5,308 bases of DNA from contig VAYL01000215.1 in assembly GCA_005884305.1 (NCBI GenBank), positions 5,219 through 10,526 on the forward strand, given 5' to 3'. This document shows positions 4,550 to 5,308 of this stretch, in pieces. This DNA is from Actinomycetota bacterium. GTDB lineage: Bacteria; Actinomycetota; Thermoleophilia; Solirubrobacterales; 70-9. The notes under the pieces are model-generated. The model was not told where the DNA came from. It made no database searches and worked only from the letters and a program-made list of their open reading frames with translations. How positions within the stretch are numbered: the stretch's first letter is position 1; each line of letters begins with the position of its first letter. Position numbers and translations under genes: made by a program.

Positions 4550-5308
4550 ATGTCGAAGACCGTGATCCTTGGCACCGCCCGGACCCCCTTCGGAAAGGTG
4601 GGGGGCGGGCTCTCACCTCTGGACGCCACCGACCTCGGAAGCACCGCCATCGAGAGCGCCCTCGAGCGCTCGGATATCCAGCCCGACCAGGTCCAGGCGG
4701 TCATTTACGGGCAGGTTCTGCAGGCCGGCCAGGGGCAGATTCCCTCGCGTCAGGCGCAGATCAAGGCCGGCATCCCTCGCGAGGTGCCGTCCGAGACTGT
4801 GAACAAGGTCTGCGCGTCGGGCATGCGCACGATCGGCCTCGCCGACCAGGCGATCCGCGCAGGCGACGTCGACATCGCCGTCACCGGCGGCATGGAGTCG
4901 ATGAGCCAGGCGCCGTACCTGCTTCCGGGCGCCCGATTCGGCTTCCGGATGGGCGACGTAAAGGCGATCGACGCCATGACGCACGACGGCCTGACCAACC
5001 CCTTCACGCACAAGCAGATGATCAACGAGGCCTCCGAAGTCTCGAACGAGCTCGAGATCACCCGCCCCGACATGGACCGCTTCGCCGCCCGGTCGCATCA
5101 GCTCGCCGCGAGGGCGACCGAGGACGGGATCCTCGCCGAGGAGATCGTGACGGTCACCGTCAAGCGCAAGAAGGACGAGGTCGAGGTGGCGGCCGATGAG
5201 GGGATCCGGCCCGACACCACGGTCGAGGTGCTTGCGAAGCTGCCCGCCGTGGGCGGCGACGACGCGACCCACACCGCCGGCAACTCCCCCGGTGTCAACG
5301 ACGGCGCC
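4550..5308 (+). CDS. Acetyl-CoA acetyltransferase-type thiolase (3' end outside the window)
   Basis: 253 codons are present, open to the right edge, of an enzyme usually about 390-400 aa. Thiolases of this class either condense two acetyl-CoA to acetoacetyl-CoA or cleave 3-ketoacyl-CoA. The N-terminal thiolase domain is clear: VILGTARTPFGKVGGG (5-20), GQVLQAGQGQIPSRQA (54-69), the acylated nucleophile C88 in NKVCASGM (85-92), GGMESMSQAPYLLP (113-126) and MGDVKAIDAMTHDGL (134-148). The RPDTTVEVLAKLPAV stretch and AGNSPGVNDGA lead into the C-terminal domain. The catalytic His and second Cys lie beyond the window. The sequence most resembles the AtoB/PhaA/ThlA biosynthetic-degradative group, but the physiological direction cannot be decided. 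It is divergent from the pepA operon, and its acyl-CoA substrates fit with the nearby dehydrogenase. Confidence 0.95.
   Translation, partial: MSKTVILGTARTPFGKVGGGLSPLDATDLGSTAIESALERSDIQPDQVQAVIYGQVLQAGQGQIPSRQAQIKAGIPREVPSETVNKVCASGMRTIGLADQAIRAGDVDIAVTGGMESMSQAPYLLPGARFGFRMGDVKAIDAMTHDGLTNPFTHKQMINEASEVSNELEITRPDMDRFAARSHQLAARATEDGILAEEIVTVTVKRKKDEVEVAADEGIRPDTTVEVLAKLPAVGGDDATHTAGNSPGVNDGA

Noticed and set aside
4438..5199. Plus-strand open frame overlapping the thiolase in another frame
   Set aside because: The Arg/Gly/Pro-rich translation has no domain, whereas the frame from 4550 gives an unmistakable thiolase with its Cys nucleophile and a ribosome binding site.

Overview
The window is very GC-rich, with strong G/C bias at third codon positions, and is tightly packed with bacterial core-metabolism genes. 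No mobile element, CRISPR array, rRNA or tRNA was seen. GTG start codons are common, and TANNNT hexamers lie 8-9 bases upstream of several start codons, as in leaderless transcripts. Together with the protein flavour, this suggests a high-GC actinobacterium. A deep lineage such as Thermoleophilia (Solirubrobacterales/Gaiellales) is plausible, but that is an inference from remembered homologues, not a search.

Layout, left to right. (1) The 5' end of a minus-strand gene leaves the window at base 1; it is possibly an acyltransferase. (2) A 50-bp divergent promoter region (137-186) is built on an imperfect inverted repeat, with one -10-like hexamer in each arm. (3) On the plus strand are meaB (a MeaB/ArgK-type GTPase that protects methylmalonyl-CoA mutase) and an overlapping PRC-barrel protein gene. 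(4) A 348-bp convergent gap (1505-1852) holds a possible terminator and one doubtful small ORF. (5) A minus-strand operon has pepA (M17 leucyl aminopeptidase) first, then an acyl-CoA dehydrogenase one base downstream. (6) A 95-bp divergent promoter region (4455-4549) follows. (7) On the plus strand is the first 253 codons of an acetyl-CoA acetyltransferase-type thiolase that runs off the right edge.

The acyl-CoA dehydrogenase, thiolase and MeaB point to a neighbourhood for fatty-acid or branched-chain acyl-CoA breakdown with a B12-dependent propionyl-CoA/methylmalonyl-CoA branch. The mutase itself is not in the window.

The most notable observation concerns MeaB. All its GTPase motifs are recognisable except G3/switch II. 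The ETVGVGQSE segment and its flanks, about 20 residues, are cleanly absent, while the sequence on both sides stays in frame and aligned. This is either a real in-frame deletion, giving a disabled or altered GTPase, or an assembly or sequencing artefact. I found no convincing evidence for a wholly new multi-gene system.
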